Positions 1-10,341 of a stretch of DNA of 64,000 nt are shown here, piece after piece. This stretch comes from Alteromonas sp. IB21 (GTDB lineage: Bacteria > Pseudomonadota > Gammaproteobacteria > Enterobacterales > Alteromonadaceae): NCBI RefSeq assembly GCF_016405965.1, contig NZ_JAEFCD010000004.1:124001-188000 (forward strand), in the 5' to 3' direction. Each line of letters begins with the position of its first letter. Within the stretch, counting starts at the first letter, position 1. Made by a program: the position numbers and the translations under genes. The notes below the pieces were generated by a model, which searched no databases, had not been told where the DNA came from, and was given only the letters and a program-made list of their open reading frames with translations.

Positions 1-55
1 GCCCTGCTATGGACAAACTTAGCAGCGAACGCATTTTCATGGGTATTCCTCTGAG

Positions 56-90
56 GATGTTATAACATTATTTAGTGATGTTATAACATT
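56..90. promoter_or_regulatory. Tandem palindromic operator-like repeats
   Basis: The 14-mer GATGTTATAACATT occurs twice, at 56-69 and 77-90, 21 bp apart start to start, about two helical turns. Each copy contains the perfect 12-bp palindrome ATGTTATAACAT. This is what paired binding sites for a dimeric repressor look like. I cannot name the regulator. The controlled gene probably lies to the left of the window, because the next gene on the right (epmA) only ends at 220. Confidence 0.5.
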
Positions 91-219
91 CTTAAGCATT
101 GCTTGGCGCATGTCAACCGCAGAATAACGTAACTTTACCTTACCTAAGGCAATTTAATGTTTTGTAACTGTGTGAGCGCAAAGTCCTACTTTTTCTGCCC
201 CCCATTACCCAAAATAGTT

Positions 220-1188
220 CTATGCTCTGCTTACCGTAAAGTTAATTACCTCTTGAATGTGCTTTGCACTCGTTTTGAGCATAAGTAATCTGTCGATACC
301 CAGTGCCACACCCGCACAAGGCGGTAACCCCGCATCTAACGCGCTTAGAAAATTCTCATCGATAGGTTTTACGGGAAGACCAGCCGCCTTACGCTTCACG
401 TTATCCGCTTCAAAGCGCAAGCGTTGCTCTTTCGCTGCGCTTAATTCATTAAAACCATTGGCAAGTTCAGCGCCTTGATAATACACCTCAAAGCGTTCGG
501 CAACCCGTTCATCCGTAGTGCTTAACTTGGCAAGCGCTGCTTGAGATGCCGGAAAATTGTAGATAAAACAGGGTTTTTCAATGCCTATATTAGGCTCAAT
601 CGCGTAGCTGAATAACAGTTGTAATTTAACGTCATAGCTTAGGCTTTGCGGCGCATGAATATCTATATTCTGCTGTTTCATTGCTTCTAGCAACACGTTG
701 TCATCAGCACTTAAAGGGTCAATATTTAAGTGGGTTTGAAAGGCTTGTTGATACGTCATCTTATCGGCTGAGTCTGTGGCCAGAGTTTCTTGTAACAAGG
801 CGTCTACTTCGTCCATTAATGCAAAATGATCGAACTCTAAGCGGTACCACTCCAACATTGTGAACTCTGGATTGTGCCAGCGGCCCTCACCTTCGTGACG
901 AAACGCTTTACAGATTTGGTAGATAGAGCCGCTGTCAGCGCAAAGTAGTCGTTTCATGGCATATTCAGGTGATGTTTGAAGATATAACCGAGTGGGCTTG
1001 CCCGATTGGGCAAAGTTAAACTCGGTATCGAATGCATCAAGATGCTCATCGGTAACCGTGCCGTTTGAAAGTAAAGGCGTATCTACCTCTAAAACGTTTC
1101 TCGCGTAAAAAAAATCACGGATAGTTCTAAGTAATTCGGCACGCGCAACACGCGCTTCATGAGTGGTAGTAGGCTGCCAAGATTGCAT
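220..1188 (-). CDS. epmA: EF-P--(R)-beta-lysine ligase EpmA
   Basis: EpmA (GenX/PoxA/YjeA) is a truncated class II lysyl-tRNA synthetase paralogue that joins (R)-beta-lysine to a lysine of elongation factor P instead of to tRNA. The 322 residues match the family length and lack the anticodon-binding domain. Class II motif 2 is visible around residues 96-117 (FRHEGEGRWHNPEF), and motif 3 at 293-304 (GVALGIDRLLML). The gene lies just downstream of its substrate gene efp on the same strand, and epmB, which makes the beta-lysine, is the next gene beyond efp. The efp terminator at about 1222-1249 lies just upstream, so epmA probably also has its own promoter. Identification is firm. Confidence 0.96.
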   Translation of the reverse strand: MQSWQPTTTHEARVARAELLRTIRDFFYARNVLEVDTPLLSNGTVTDEHLDAFDTEFNFAQSGKPTRLYLQTSPEYAMKRLLCADSGSIYQICKAFRHEGEGRWHNPEFTMLEWYRLEFDHFALMDEVDALLQETLATDSADKMTYQQAFQTHLNIDPLSADDNVLLEAMKQQNIDIHAPQSLSYDVKLQLLFSYAIEPNIGIEKPCFIYNFPASQAALAKLSTTDERVAERFEVYYQGAELANGFNELSAAKEQRLRFEADNVKRKAAGLPVKPIDENFLSALDAGLPPCAGVALGIDRLLMLKTSAKHIQEVINFTVSRA

Positions 1189-1221
1189 GTGTTTAAACCT
1201 AAATAGAAAAAGCTAAAACAA

Positions 1222-1249
1222 AAAGCCGGTACACAAAGGCACCGGCTTT
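1222..1249 (-). terminator. Intrinsic terminator of efp
   Basis: The arms AAAGCCGGT (1222-1230) and ACCGGCTTT (1241-1249) form a 9-bp stem with a 10-nt loop. Read on the minus strand it follows the efp stop and runs into a T-rich stretch. It separates efp from epmA. Confidence 0.8.
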
Positions 1250-1291
1250 ACACGTAAACAGAATGCGCTACATGCGCCTCAGTTTCAGATA

Positions 1292-1861
1292 TTATTTTTG
1301 TGCACGAGACACGTATTCGCCAGAGCGCGTATCTACACGGATAACTTCACCTGTTTGAACAAACAGAGGAACACGTACCACCGCACCGGTGGTAAGCGTT
1401 GCTGGCTTACCGCCTGTGCCCGCTGTATCACCTTTTAGGCCAGGATCGGTTTCTGTGATTTCTAGCTCAACAAAGTTTGGCGGCGTTACTGTGATAGGTG
1501 ACCCATTCCACAGCGTGATAGTACAAACGTCGTTTTCTACTAGCCACTTCTTATTCTCACCTACCGCTTTTTCATCCGCTGCGATTTGTTCGAATGTATC
1601 ATTGTTCATAAAGTGGTAGAATTCGCCGTCGGTGTAAAGGTAGGCAAGCTCCGTATCCATTACGTCAGCGCCTTCTACCGATTCACCTGAGCGGAAAGTT
1701 TTTTCTAAAACTTTACCTGAAATAAGCTTGCGGATTTTAACGCGGTTAAACGCTTGGCCCTTACCCGGCTTTACGTATTCGTTTTCTAAAATGTTGCAAG
1801 GTTCGCCGTCCAGCATGATTTTCAGGCCGCCTTTGAACTCGTTAGTGCTGTAATAAGCCAT
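1292..1861 (-). CDS. efp: Elongation factor P
   Basis: EF-P binds ribosomes stalled at polyproline stretches and promotes peptide bond formation. The start is the ATG at 1861, giving 189 residues that begin MAYYSTNEF. It is preceded by GAGGAA, and the family length is about 188. An upstream in-frame ATG at 1948 would run into the divergent epmB gene and add a non-homologous leader. The modified lysine is K34, in the loop KPGKGQAF, as in E. coli, which fits the EpmA/EpmB pathway encoded on either side. The N-terminal KOW-like domain and two OB-fold domains are expected from the family. The gene is divergent from epmB with only 36 bp between the starts. Confidence 0.97.
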   Translation of the reverse strand: MAYYSTNEFKGGLKIMLDGEPCNILENEYVKPGKGQAFNRVKIRKLISGKVLEKTFRSGESVEGADVMDTELAYLYTDGEFYHFMNNDTFEQIAADEKAVGENKKWLVENDVCTITLWNGSPITVTPPNFVELEITETDPGLKGDTAGTGGKPATLTTGAVVRVPLFVQTGEVIRVDTRSGEYVSRAQK

Positions 1862-1897
1862 AATTCCTCTGTCTAAACATAAGGTACAAAAAGTTTC

Positions 1898-2923
1898 GTG
1901 GAACAAATAATACCTAAAAAAGCGATTTCTGTAGAGCATAACTGGCAAAAAGAATTAGCCCTTAGCTTTACCGACCCAGTAAAGCTATTACAACACTTAG
2001 GTTTAGACCCAGAAAAATATGCCCAGCACATCAAAGCTCGTCGACTTTTTCCTATGCGTGTTCCGCGTCACTTCGCTGATTTAATGGAAAAAGGAAACCC
2101 TAGCGACCCTTTGTTTTTGCAAGTGATGCCGCTAAGCGACGAGTTCTTGACCTCGCCAGGCTACAGCGAAGATCCGCTAGAAGAGCATGACACTGCGGGT
2201 AAGGGTATTTTGCACAAGTACGACTCTCGCGTGTTGTTAATGATTCGCACTGGCTGTGCTGTAAATTGCCGTTATTGTTTCCGCCGCCACTTTCCTTATG
2301 CCGACAATGCAGTAAGTAAGCACCAGTGGGTTGAGGTACTTGATTACCTTCGCAGTAACAATAGTATTAACGAGGTTATCTTTTCTGGGGGCGACCCACT
2401 TATGGCAAAAGACGACCATTTAGCATGGCTAGCCAGTGAAATTGCAGCAATCCCTCATATAAAGCGCCTGCGTATTCACAGCCGGTTGCCGGTAGTGCTA
2501 CCAGATAGAATAAGTCATGATTTTATCGCATGGTTTACTGCATTACCCCTGCAAAAAGTGCTGGTGCTGCATGCAAATCACGGGAATGAAATCTCAGAAA
2601 CGTTGAAAGCACGTTTAAACACATTGCGAGAAAAAGGTGTGACTTTGCTTAATCAATCGGTATTGTTGAAAGGCGTGAATGACTCTGGCGATGCGATTTG
2701 TGCCTTGAGTGAAAGGCTGTTTGAGGCTGGAATACTGCCTTATTATCTGCACGTATTAGATAAAGTACAAGGCGCGAGTCACTTCAACGTAAGCGATGAC
2801 GAGGGTCGCAGCATTATGGAAGAAGCGATAAAGCGTCTGCCGGGTTTCTTAGTGCCAAAACTGGTAAGAGAAATTGGCGGTCAACCCGGCAAAACGCCTA
2901 TCGACTTAAGGTTGCATCCCTAA
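1898..2923 (+). CDS. epmB: EF-P-linked L-lysine 2,3-aminomutase EpmB
   Basis: EpmB (YjeK) is a radical-SAM, PLP-dependent enzyme that converts (S)-alpha-lysine to (R)-beta-lysine, the donor used by EpmA on EF-P. The 341-residue protein carries the cluster motif CxxxCxxC as C120, C124 and C127 ([13 protein letters not shown]), followed by the SGGDPL segment typical of aminomutases. The proposed start is the GTG at 1898, with only a weak, distant AAGGT in front of it, so the exact start is less certain than the identity. It is divergent from efp, and its stop is separated by one base from the stop of the convergent YjfB-like gene. Confidence 0.95.
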   Translation: MEQIIPKKAISVEHNWQKELALSFTDPVKLLQHLGLDPEKYAQHIKARRLFPMRVPRHFADLMEKGNPSDPLFLQVMPLSDEFLTSPGYSEDPLEEHDTAGKGILHKYDSRVLLMIRTGCAVNCRYCFRRHFPYADNAVSKHQWVEVLDYLRSNNSINEVIFSGGDPLMAKDDHLAWLASEIAAIPHIKRLRIHSRLPVVLPDRISHDFIAWFTALPLQKVLVLHANHGNEISETLKARLNTLREKGVTLLNQSVLLKGVNDSGDAICALSERLFEAGILPYYLHVLDKVQGASHFNVSDDEGRSIMEEAIKRLPGFLVPKLVREIGGQPGKTPIDLRLHP

Positions 2924-2924
2924 C

Positions 2925-3116
2925 TTACGCGAAGGTATCAATGTTGGCGCCTAACGCGGGGTTTGAAGATGACGATTTTGGTACGTCAGCGGCTGATTCC
3001 AGCAGCTGAAGCGACGCTTTACCCTCTTGCTCTTGCTGGCTTTTTGCCAACTTAAGAGAGGCCAACTCAAGTGACGCACCGGACGCTCCAGAGGCACTAG
3101 CACCTTGTAGATCCAT
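2925..3116 (-). CDS. YjfB-like putative motility protein, 63 aa
   Basis: The 63-residue protein starts at the ATG at 3116, preceded by AAAGGAAAA. A longer reading to 3197 adds residues with no supporting start signal. The N-terminus MDLQGASASG, the helical middle rich in K, Q and E, and the C-terminal NPALGANID resemble the small YjfB-type putative motility family, whose members end in NPxLGxNIDxxx. The function of that family is not established. The middle is Ala/Ser/Gly-rich (GASASGASGAS). No flagellar gene is nearby. The gene converges on epmB, with one base between the stops. The family call rests on motif memory and is moderately sure. Confidence 0.65.
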   Translation of the reverse strand: MDLQGASASGASGASLELASLKLAKSQQEQEGKASLQLLESAADVPKSSSSNPALGANIDTFA

Positions 3117-3412
3117 ACCATTTTCCTTTGTTGCTTGTAGCAAAGTAAAAAAATGGGCAAAATTGCCCACCCTTACGGCATGTTGAATATTTCGCAAATA
3201 GTTAAGTGACTAAATCTTGGTAGGACTTATTCACTACTAATGCATAAACAACAATACTCGTAGGTTATCGGCCTTGAAAGATCAAACTTTAACCATTATT
3301 TGCCGTAAAGCATTTAACATGGCTTTAACTAAGGTCATGGGTAGTATTCAGAACTACAGTTAACGTACTTCACAATGTACACTTAAAACACATAGAAACA
3401 AAAGGCGTAACC

Positions 3413-3745
3413 ATGCAACAAAGCCAAGAGATGCAGGCTGTCCATCAACAACTTCAGGAAACACTTCAAACGCTACACCGCAAAGCCGTTGATGCCGACC
3501 AAATTTTAGATAATTTGCAGCGCGATCAAAAAGGCAAATTTGCAGCTGTGTTTGCGGATGACAGCGGGTTTACCACGTCAGCTAAACGCTTCGGTCCTTA
3601 TGTACAAGAAATCGCGAATGACTGGCAGTCAGTCAAAGAGCTGAATGATGATGAGGCTAAAAAGGCACTGGCGCCATTAGTGAAAAAAATAGAACTTGCA
3701 CTGGTGACTATTACACAATTTCAGCAGTCGCTTTCAAAAAGTTAA
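3413..3745 (+). CDS. Hypothetical helical protein, 110 aa
   Basis: I do not recognise this 110-residue protein. It starts at an ATG preceded by AAAGGCG. It is soluble and rich in Gln, Lys, Asp and Leu, with no signal peptide or membrane segment. Residues 1-35 (MQQSQEMQAVHQQLQ...) and 75-108 read as amphipathic helices, so a helical bundle or coiled coil is likely. It appears monocistronic, with an intrinsic terminator 16 bases after its stop. Its gene-like SD spacing and its own terminator support it being real. No function can be assigned from context. Confidence 0.7.
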   Translation: MQQSQEMQAVHQQLQETLQTLHRKAVDADQILDNLQRDQKGKFAAVFADDSGFTTSAKRFGPYVQEIANDWQSVKELNDDEAKKALAPLVKKIELALVTITQFQQSLSKS

Positions 3746-3761
3746 ACATATCGCTTCAGAT

Positions 3762-3795
3762 AAAGAAAGCCCGCTTTACAGCGGGCTTTCTTTTT
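3762..3795. terminator. Bidirectional intrinsic terminator
   Basis: A 13-bp stem, AAAGAAAGCCCGC (3762-3774) with GCGGGCTTTCTTT (3781-3793), encloses the 6-base loop TTTACA and is followed by T residues. It sits between the convergent genes ending at 3745 and 3833 and could serve both. Confidence 0.9.
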
Positions 3796-3832
3796 AAACA
3801 TTCATCCGTACTAGCTTTGAGTCATTACAAAC

Positions 3833-5128
3833 TTACCGCTGATAAAGGGGCAGTAAATTAATTCTGCGTTTTATTTCTTTTACCTCTTTAAGGTAAGCCA
3901 TGCTATCTACCCTTTCATACTGTTCTATGAAAGCTTGCTTACTCAACCCTTCTGGCAACCCATCAATAGCAGGGATTATTTCTAATTCACTTTGAATGCG
4001 CGCCATAGCATTTTGCACATCGACTGCGGTGCTAATCTCGGTGGCCACCTGCGCAAACTCATTGCCTGACATATCTGCTGCCAAATCCACAAAGCTATAA
4101 CCTGAACCGCCATTGCCGCGGTCCATAAGCTCTTTGAACTCGCCAATCGCTAAAGACATACCTTCTTCAGACAGAAGTTCTAACGCTGCTGAAATAATAA
4201 AGTGTCGGGCTAAGTCATTACGATTGTGAAGTACTGCGCCTCTGCGCGGCTTTAATGCTTTATCAGCGTTGGGCTGAATATCTCCCACCAAAGTACCAAC
4301 GCGATGATGCCCTACGTAAACAGCAAGCGCTAAAATAACCGCTTTGTTGTGAAGTACCGCATCTTGAGCTGTTTCACTTTGCTCTCGCGCTCTCGCCATT
4401 CCCTCACGTAAATATTCAATAAGAGAAACAGGTTCAGTTGAGAGCGCGATTTCTCTTCCAGAAAGATAGCGCAAATAGTAGGCGGACAAGCGCTGAAGCT
4501 CGCTTTCCTCGTCAACTGACATATTTGATGCTACTACGTTTAACTCAGTCAACAGAGCATCTAGTCGCCCCACATCTAAGGTAAGTTCGCCGCTTTCCAT
4601 AGTAACGCGTTCTACACGCGATAACGCAATCGTAGCGATTTCCGATTGAGTATAAGAATTAACGGTACGTTCAAGGAAGCGAAGTAGATAGCGACCCGGT
4701 ATCGTCAAATCACCGATTTGTACCTGCTCAATACGCAAACTGTTGCCCGGCAGTACGAGCGCCGAGGCATTCACAAAATAGCCCGTATCCTGAATGGCGT
4801 AGGTTAGATTAATAGTCCCTCCAATAGGGGTGATATTTACCACACCTTTAAAGTCAGGCAACGCACGCTGTAAAACGCCAACTAAACTTTCTACCTGAGT
4901 TTCAGTTAGCGTTACCTGATGGCCTTCCTCGCGCCGCGAAAACGCCCGCTGGAGCTGACCTAATAATTCGTTCACACTGTCAGCGCCATCAAGTTGCGTC
5001 GTCGCAGTTGATGCCACCAGCGGCGTCTTTTGAACCGCCATAATGGCAACCGCTGTTGCACCCGCGATAAGCAGGAGGACAATAACGGCAATGATAATAA
5101 AAAGCCATTTTACGCTACGCAAAATCAT
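3833..5128 (-). CDS. Membrane-anchored hypothetical protein, 431 aa
   Basis: No family is recognised. The N-terminus MILRSVKWLF is followed by one strongly hydrophobic segment (about residues 8-31), so the protein is probably anchored in the inner membrane with the remaining ~400 residues in the periplasm. Residues 60-170 alternate polar and hydrophobic residues (for example GTINLTYAIQDTGYFVNASALVL) like a beta-rich lipid-binding-type domain. The C-terminal half is mainly helical and ends in a basic segment (KEIKRRINLLPLYQR). The gene stands alone between an intrinsic terminator and the HAD gene. It has ordinary codon use and no sign of transfer. A true gene, but function unknown. Confidence 0.75.
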   Translation of the reverse strand: MILRSVKWLFIIIAVIVLLLIAGATAVAIMAVQKTPLVASTATTQLDGADSVNELLGQLQRAFSRREEGHQVTLTETQVESLVGVLQRALPDFKGVVNITPIGGTINLTYAIQDTGYFVNASALVLPGNSLRIEQVQIGDLTIPGRYLLRFLERTVNSYTQSEIATIALSRVERVTMESGELTLDVGRLDALLTELNVVASNMSVDEESELQRLSAYYLRYLSGREIALSTEPVSLIEYLREGMARAREQSETAQDAVLHNKAVILALAVYVGHHRVGTLVGDIQPNADKALKPRRGAVLHNRNDLARHFIISAALELLSEEGMSLAIGEFKELMDRGNGGSGYSFVDLAADMSGNEFAQVATEISTAVDVQNAMARIQSELEIIPAIDGLPEGLSKQAFIEQYERVDSMAYLKEVKEIKRRINLLPLYQR

Positions 5129-5265
5129 GATACTGCTGCTTTACCCGTGAAATTATTTAGATAAGCCCTAGTCAAGGCACTGTTTATACTATGTTATCTA
5201 TTCGCCCGCCACTACGACGTGTGATTAAGTGGCCTGACAAGTCATAGTGCTTGGTGGCCATTGCT

Positions 5266-5967
5266 TTAGCGGCCAAATTCACTGCCTACCCATTCATTTA
5301 AGCTAGTGTACTGCACGGTAGCGCGTGTAAAATCGTGGTGCATTGATAACGTAGTTGGGACTACCACACAAGCTAAGCCCGCAGAGACTGCCGCCGTCAT
5401 GCCCGTCTGTGTATCTTCAATTGCAACGCACTCGCTAGGCGACTTTTTTAATTTAGCCATAGCGAGTTCATAGCAGTCAGAAGCAGGTTTACTATTTTCT
5501 ACATCTTCCACAGCGACCACACAAGACACATAGCTGCCTAACTCATACTGCGATAGGGTCTTTTCGACAGACTTCTTGCTTCCTCCTGTTACGATGCCGA
5601 TGGTGTAGCCATTTCTGAAGCACGTACAAAGGGTTTCTTTGGCAAAAGGCATGAGGGGAAATGCTTGGCTATCTAGGTAGTCGCTAATACTCTTGTGCTT
5701 TTTATCCGCTAACATCTCAGGCTCAATATCTAGTTTAAAGTGCTCCACCAAATCAACTGCGTTTTGCTTAACGGGTATACCTGCCATCACTTCACAGTAA
5801 AACGCCTCGCTTAGTTCTACGTTGTAATCATGCAAAATGTCCTTCCACAAGTCGTAATGCACGGTCTCCGAATCGATAAGTGTGCCGTCATGATCAAATA
5901 GAAGTGTTGTGGTTTCGTTACCAACTGCCCGACGTCGAGACGATGAAGTCACTGGATACAATGTCAA
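5266..5967 (-). CDS. HAD-family phosphatase, beta-phosphoglucomutase-like
   Basis: This 233-residue protein has the HAD superfamily signatures in order: nucleophile motif DHDGTLID (D25, D27), motif II threonine in GIVTGG, motif III lysine in NSKPASD, and motif IV aspartate in AIEDTQTG. The cap lies between motifs I and II (subfamily I), as in YieH, YfbT and beta-phosphoglucomutase proteins that hydrolyse or shift small sugar phosphates. The substrate cannot be read from sequence. The start is a TTG at 5967, supported by a perfect AGGAGG six bases upstream. The gene diverges from the PQ-loop-like gene. Confidence 0.85.
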   Translation of the reverse strand: MTLYPVTSSSRRRAVGNETTTLLFDHDGTLIDSETVHYDLWKDILHDYNVELSEAFYCEVMAGIPVKQNAVDLVEHFKLDIEPEMLADKKHKSISDYLDSQAFPLMPFAKETLCTCFRNGYTIGIVTGGSKKSVEKTLSQYELGSYVSCVVAVEDVENSKPASDCYELAMAKLKKSPSECVAIEDTQTGMTAAVSAGLACVVVPTTLSMHHDFTRATVQYTSLNEWVGSEFGR

Positions 5968-6166
5968 AATAATCCTCCTTGCTAATGAATTTGCGTTACG
6001 TTTTAACCTACGTTTAGCGGAATGCAGATAATAGGCCAGTAGACAATGAGCTGGCTTAAAGCGACCCTGAATTTATGATGTCTTGTCTTCTCATCCCGTC
6101 TTCGTTCTGGTGTGATACACTATCTACACTTCAATGTTATCAATATCTTAAAGTGGAGCTATCAAC

Positions 6167-6832
6167 GTGCTTTACCACGTCTTGGGTTTTGCGAGTGCTG
6201 CGCTATTTTTACTTACGTGGTTAGGGCTATGGTCACAAATAAAAGCCATGGCACGAAGCCAAGTTGTGGTCGATAATGACGCCAATCACAGCCTTTCCCT
6301 GAACCAATTTGCTTCTAGCTACTTCGCGTTTTTTTCAATTTTCTTGTTTGGTATCTCTGTTGAGCCTTTCAATCACTATTTAGTGTGGACCCGTTTTGGC
6401 GCGCTTATCCTTACACTCATCATTATTTGGAAAATATGGCAGCACAGGCGTACACGCATTTGTGCAGCTGTTACCGCGCTTGCATTGTTTGCTCTTATTG
6501 GCGGTACGCTATCAATCGCATTTCGCCCCTTTCCGGCATTGGCACAATTAGGAGCGAATACCCTGATGCTTGCGGTCACCGTTGTTTTGTTTCAAGGTTC
6601 ACTGCATCAATGGTTGGTTTTACAACGACGACAAAAAGTGGGCTCGCTGTCATTCTCGCTTTTCAAGAATATTCTCATTAAAGACGTTAGCACTTTGTTG
6701 TTTGGTCTAACAATGCCACTGAGCCAAAGCTGGCCGCTACTTATCTTAAATGGAACAAGTGTTGTTATGCGCGGAAGTATCTTATTGAAGATGTACAAAC
6801 TAAAACGCCAAGCACTCCCTTTATCAGGATAG
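6167..6832 (+). CDS. Polytopic membrane protein, PQ-loop/SWEET-like
   Basis: This 221-residue protein has about seven hydrophobic segments. Two stretches look alike: near residue 21 (LWSQIKAMARSQ ... SLSLNQFASSY ... FLFG) and near 148 (HQWLVLQRRQKVGSLSFSLF ... LLFG). Each has a Gln-containing helix end followed by basic residues, LS and a long helix, resembling the two repeats of PQ-loop/SWEET-type transporters. The match is by pattern only, so the assignment is tentative and no substrate is implied. The start is GTG at 6167, with GTGGAG eight bases upstream. Its stop codon lies inside a long hairpin (6802-6845). Confidence 0.6.
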   Translation: MLYHVLGFASAALFLLTWLGLWSQIKAMARSQVVVDNDANHSLSLNQFASSYFAFFSIFLFGISVEPFNHYLVWTRFGALILTLIIIWKIWQHRRTRICAAVTALALFALIGGTLSIAFRPFPALAQLGANTLMLAVTVVLFQGSLHQWLVLQRRQKVGSLSFSLFKNILIKDVSTLLFGLTMPLSQSWPLLILNGTSVVMRGSILLKMYKLKRQALPLSG

Positions 6833-6845
6833 TGTCTTGGCGTTT
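6802..6845 (+). terminator. Hairpin overlapping the end of the PQ-loop-like gene
   Basis: AAAACGCCAAG (6802-6812) pairs with CTTGGCGTTT (6836-6845), and CACT/AGTG extends the stem inward. The stop codon (6830-6832) lies within the hairpin. The tail (CATCATTGC) is not T-rich, so this may be an mRNA 3'-end stabiliser or a weak terminator rather than a classical one. Confidence 0.45.
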
Positions 6846-6912
6846 CATCATTGCTTTATTGCTAGCAAGGCTTTAAGTGCAAGTTACTAAGGGCATGTGC
6901 CTGTGCGGCCTG

Positions 6913-8823
<1,911 letters not shown>

Positions 8824-8925
8824 TTAAGCCAGCGACGAAAAGGAAGTAAACAGCACTGGTATTAATCACAGTACTGCACTGTGTTTATTTGATGTTAGCA
8901 GGGCTCGATGAGCCTGGCAATGCGC

Positions 8926-9507
8926 TTAGTTTAGCAAAAATTGAGCGATAGCAGGTAAGTGATTTTCGTAGCCTACAAAGCTATGGTCGCCGCCTTGCTC
9001 AATAACAAGCTGGCTTTGCGCATACTTTTCTTCAGCAAGCCGGTAATCAAGGGTTTCATCTTCGGTTTGAAGCAATACTTTGTAGCACTCTGGCGCGCTC
9101 AGTGACGGGGCTTCAAGCGCTTTTATCACGTCCACATCACTGGCGACAATTTCAAATTTTTCTTTACTGTATGGGTTTTCATGCTCGCCAATAAAGCTTC
9201 GCAGTAATTCATAAGGACGAACAGCTGGGTTTATCAGCACCGCTTTACCACCAAACTTCTCTAACAAAAATGTAGAGAGGTAACCGCCCATGGAACTGCC
9301 TATCAGTTTAAGCCCATTTTCTAAAAGCGCGGGAGTAGCTTCAATAAGCGCAAGAAGTTGGCTTTCAACCTTGCTTGGAAAATTGGAGAGCTCTGGGATG
9401 TGCAATGTGACATCAGAGTGATGCTTTTCGAAATAGGCTTTTGTAGTCTGCGCTTTAATTGATTTTGGAGAACTTAAAAAGCCGTGAAGGTATAAAATGT
9501 GCTGCAT
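8926..9507 (-). CDS. yqiA: YqiA-type esterase
   Basis: YqiA is an alpha/beta-hydrolase with esterase activity reported on short acyl and CoA esters; its physiological substrate is unknown. The 193-residue protein begins MQHILYLHGFLSSPKS, with the oxyanion-hole LHGF. The nucleophile elbow is GSSMGG with S72, and the catalytic histidine is in GGDHSFVGYE. The ATG at 9507 is preceded by AAGAGA. It lies 9 bp after cpdA, in the same gene order (parE-yqiA-cpdA-yqiB-nudF) as enterobacteria. Confidence 0.9.
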   Translation of the reverse strand: MQHILYLHGFLSSPKSIKAQTTKAYFEKHHSDVTLHIPELSNFPSKVESQLLALIEATPALLENGLKLIGSSMGGYLSTFLLEKFGGKAVLINPAVRPYELLRSFIGEHENPYSKEKFEIVASDVDVIKALEAPSLSAPECYKVLLQTEDETLDYRLAEEKYAQSQLVIEQGGDHSFVGYENHLPAIAQFLLN

Positions 9508-9516
9508 TGTTGTCTC

Positions 9517-10341
9517 TTATTTTTCAACCCGTTTAACCGTAACATTCACTGCACCATCATCACAAAGCTCTATCACCTGATAACCCGGAGCCTCGTCGCT
9601 TACACCAAATTCTGCCTGCATTTTCCACTGCCAACATGTAGATGGACTGCCATAAGCGGGTGTATTGTTTGAACCTATAGTGTGGCGTAGCGGCGAATGT
9701 ACATGGCCATGAATTAACGCTTTAATTTGTGAATATTGCTCTGATAGTGCCACAACTTTAGAAGCATTATCCAAATAGTGCTTATCCATCCAACTATTTG
9801 ACGGGAGTACATGGTGATGCAGTGCAACGATATGGTTATTCCTAGGGGCGCTCACTAACGCTTTTTCAAACGAACGAACGTCCTCATTTTTTAACTCCCC
9901 CGCCGCCGTATAAATATCGCTTGAAGAGCGAGTATCCAGGCCGTGAATATGCCAGCGCTGGCAAACTATCGGTTTAGCGCTTTTGAGCATCCGCTCACCT
10001 AACACTGCTTCAAAATGTGGGTTATTGTCGTGATTACCCGCCAGTACATACCATTCTATATCTGCACCCGCTAAGTAGTGGTCCATTAGTGCAGTAAAGT
10101 GCTGATAGCTCTCTAAAGAGTTGTCACCGCTAATGTCACCGGTAACGAGCATTATAGCTTGATGCTCGTTATCTTGTTGAGGCTGACTGACGTTCTTATC
10201 ATGCTTACTTCGGTTAATATACGGACTCACCGCATTTTGAAGCACACGCGCTAGCGAGTGGTATGGGGCAATGCCTGCATAACCTGCTTTTTCTTTATCT
10301 TTAAGTAAGTGGCAATCACTTAACTGTAGGAGGGTAATCAC
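9517..10341 (-). CDS. cpdA: 3',5'-cyclic-AMP phosphodiesterase CpdA
   Basis: CpdA hydrolyses cAMP to AMP and so lowers Crp activation. The 274-residue protein shows the binuclear metallophosphoesterase signature: LSDCHL (D9, H11), VTGDISGD, LAGNHDN, ALHHH and HGHVHSP. The start is GTG at 10341, whose sequence overlaps the yqiB stop by 4 bp (GTGA), indicating translational coupling. Compared with E. coli CpdA there is a short extra segment near residue 45 (KHDKNVSQPQQD). Identification rests on both motifs and the conserved neighbours nudF, yqiB, yqiA and parE. Confidence 0.92.
   Translation of the reverse strand: MITLLQLSDCHLLKDKEKAGYAGIAPYHSLARVLQNAVSPYINRSKHDKNVSQPQQDNEHQAIMLVTGDISGDNSLESYQHFTALMDHYLAGADIEWYVLAGNHDNNPHFEAVLGERMLKSAKPIVCQRWHIHGLDTRSSSDIYTAAGELKNEDVRSFEKALVSAPRNNHIVALHHHVLPSNSWMDKHYLDNASKVVALSEQYSQIKALIHGHVHSPLRHTIGSNNTPAYGSPSTCWQWKMQAEFGVSDEAPGYQVIELCDDGAVNVTVKRVEK

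Noticed and set aside
1862..1948. N-terminal extension of EF-P
   Set aside because: It overlaps the start of epmB, lies before a good ribosome-binding site, and would move the conserved lysine away from position 34.
3272..3361. 29-codon TTG-initiated frame before the 110-residue gene
   Set aside because: Only a weak, distant AGG precedes the TTG; too short to support without conservation data.
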